Shown: positions 5,665-5,935 of the stretch, in pieces
Position numbering within the stretch: the stretch's first letter is position 1
How the letters are laid out: each line of letters begins with the position of its first letter
Assembly: GCA_013140465.1 (NCBI GenBank)
Contig: JABFST010000263.1
Span: 1-5,935, forward strand
Direction: 5' to 3'
DNA length: 5,935 nt
DNA from: Methylococcaceae bacterium
GTDB taxonomy: Bacteria; Pseudomonadota; Gammaproteobacteria; Methylococcales; Methylomonadaceae
Made by a program: the position numbers and the translations under genes
Notes under the pieces: model-generated
Database searches by the model: none
What the model was told of the DNA's origin: nothing
What the model saw: only the letters and a program-made list of their open reading frames with translations

Positions 5665-5935
5665 ATGACTGACACCAATACAACTGCCCGAATTTTTAAA
5701 ACCGCTTGGTTTACCAAAGCAGCCAAAAAAGCGCGTATCCGTGATGAAGAACTTTGTGTAGCACTGCGTCAAGTCATGCAGGGTCAGGCGGATGATTTGG
5801 GCGGCGGCGTGTTCAAAAAACGTCTTAACGACAATAGACACCGTTCAATCATCATTGCCAAAGGCGGACAATATTGGATTTATACCTATCTGATCGCCAA
5901 AAAAGACCGAAGTAATATTGATACAGATGAGCTTG
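5665..5935 (+). CDS. Type II toxin-antitoxin RelE/ParE-family toxin (COG4737-like), 3' end outside window
   Basis: The first 90 residues of a small basic toxin-like protein of the RelE/ParE superfamily. Members are typically mRNA-cleaving or gyrase-targeting toxins neutralised by a partner antitoxin. Recognisable family pieces are RIFKTAWF (9-16), the helix with KARIRDEELCVALRQVM (22-38), LGGGVFKKRL (45-54), HRSIIIAKGGQYWIYTYL (59-76) and AKKDRSNIDTDEL (78-90). This is the order seen in the COG4737 group, whose members have roughly 100-120 residues, so perhaps 15-30 residues are missing. The ATG at 5665 fits the family N-terminus. GTG at 5638 and TTG at 5629 are in frame but would add unsupported residues. 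No Shine-Dalgarno is visible, and the predicted -10 ends only 6 bases before the ATG. A helix-turn-helix antitoxin gene is expected just downstream, outside the window. The gene diverges from the lipid operon and shares no obvious function with it. Confidence 0.82.
   Translation, partial: MTDTNTTARIFKTAWFTKAAKKARIRDEELCVALRQVMQGQADDLGGGVFKKRLNDNRHRSIIIAKGGQYWIYTYLIAKKDRSNIDTDEL

Overview
The window carries a minus-strand lipid-modification gene cluster covering roughly the left three quarters. A gene-poor, hairpin-rich spacer of about 1 kb follows, and the right edge holds the start of a plus-strand toxin gene. Family resemblance of the proteins, moderate base composition and REP-like extragenic palindromes suggest a gammaproteobacterium. 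A methanotroph of the Methylococcales would fit the REP style, but nothing here proves it.

Layout on the minus strand, read from right to left: a membrane fatty acid desaturase (about 4595 to 3663), an FAD-dependent oxidoreductase of the amine oxidase/phytoene desaturase type (3657 to 2416), a DUF1365 protein (2419 to 1652), a cyclopropane-fatty-acyl-phospholipid-synthase-like methyltransferase (1636 to 374), and a DUF2878 membrane protein gene (384 to beyond the left edge). Gaps and overlaps are tiny (+5, -4, +15 and -11 bases), so this is almost certainly one operon with translational coupling. The DUF2878 gene has an in-frame TAA at codon 101, and the family-like sequence resumes in the same frame straight afterwards. 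It therefore looks like a nonsense-broken gene unless the stop is a sequencing error.

How the genes may work together: the desaturase would place a double bond in an acyl chain, and the SAM-dependent CFA-like enzyme would add a one-carbon unit at that double bond. The FAD enzyme could then oxidise or desaturate the product. DUF1365 and DUF2878 are long-standing partners of this oxidoreductase-methyltransferase pair, with no settled function. The CFA-like enzyme lacks several residues that bind bicarbonate in the E. coli enzyme, so the product may not be a plain cyclopropane fatty acid.

The spacer (about 4600 to 5660) has no convincing large gene. It contains a possible 41-codon ORF coupled to the desaturase, several hairpins, and two related 33-bp REP-like elements, each with a GTAG tetranucleotide beside an imperfect palindrome. 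At the right edge, a RelE/ParE-family (COG4737-like) toxin gene starts at 5665 and runs out of the window. Its likely -10 box lies so close to the ATG that the mRNA may be leaderless.
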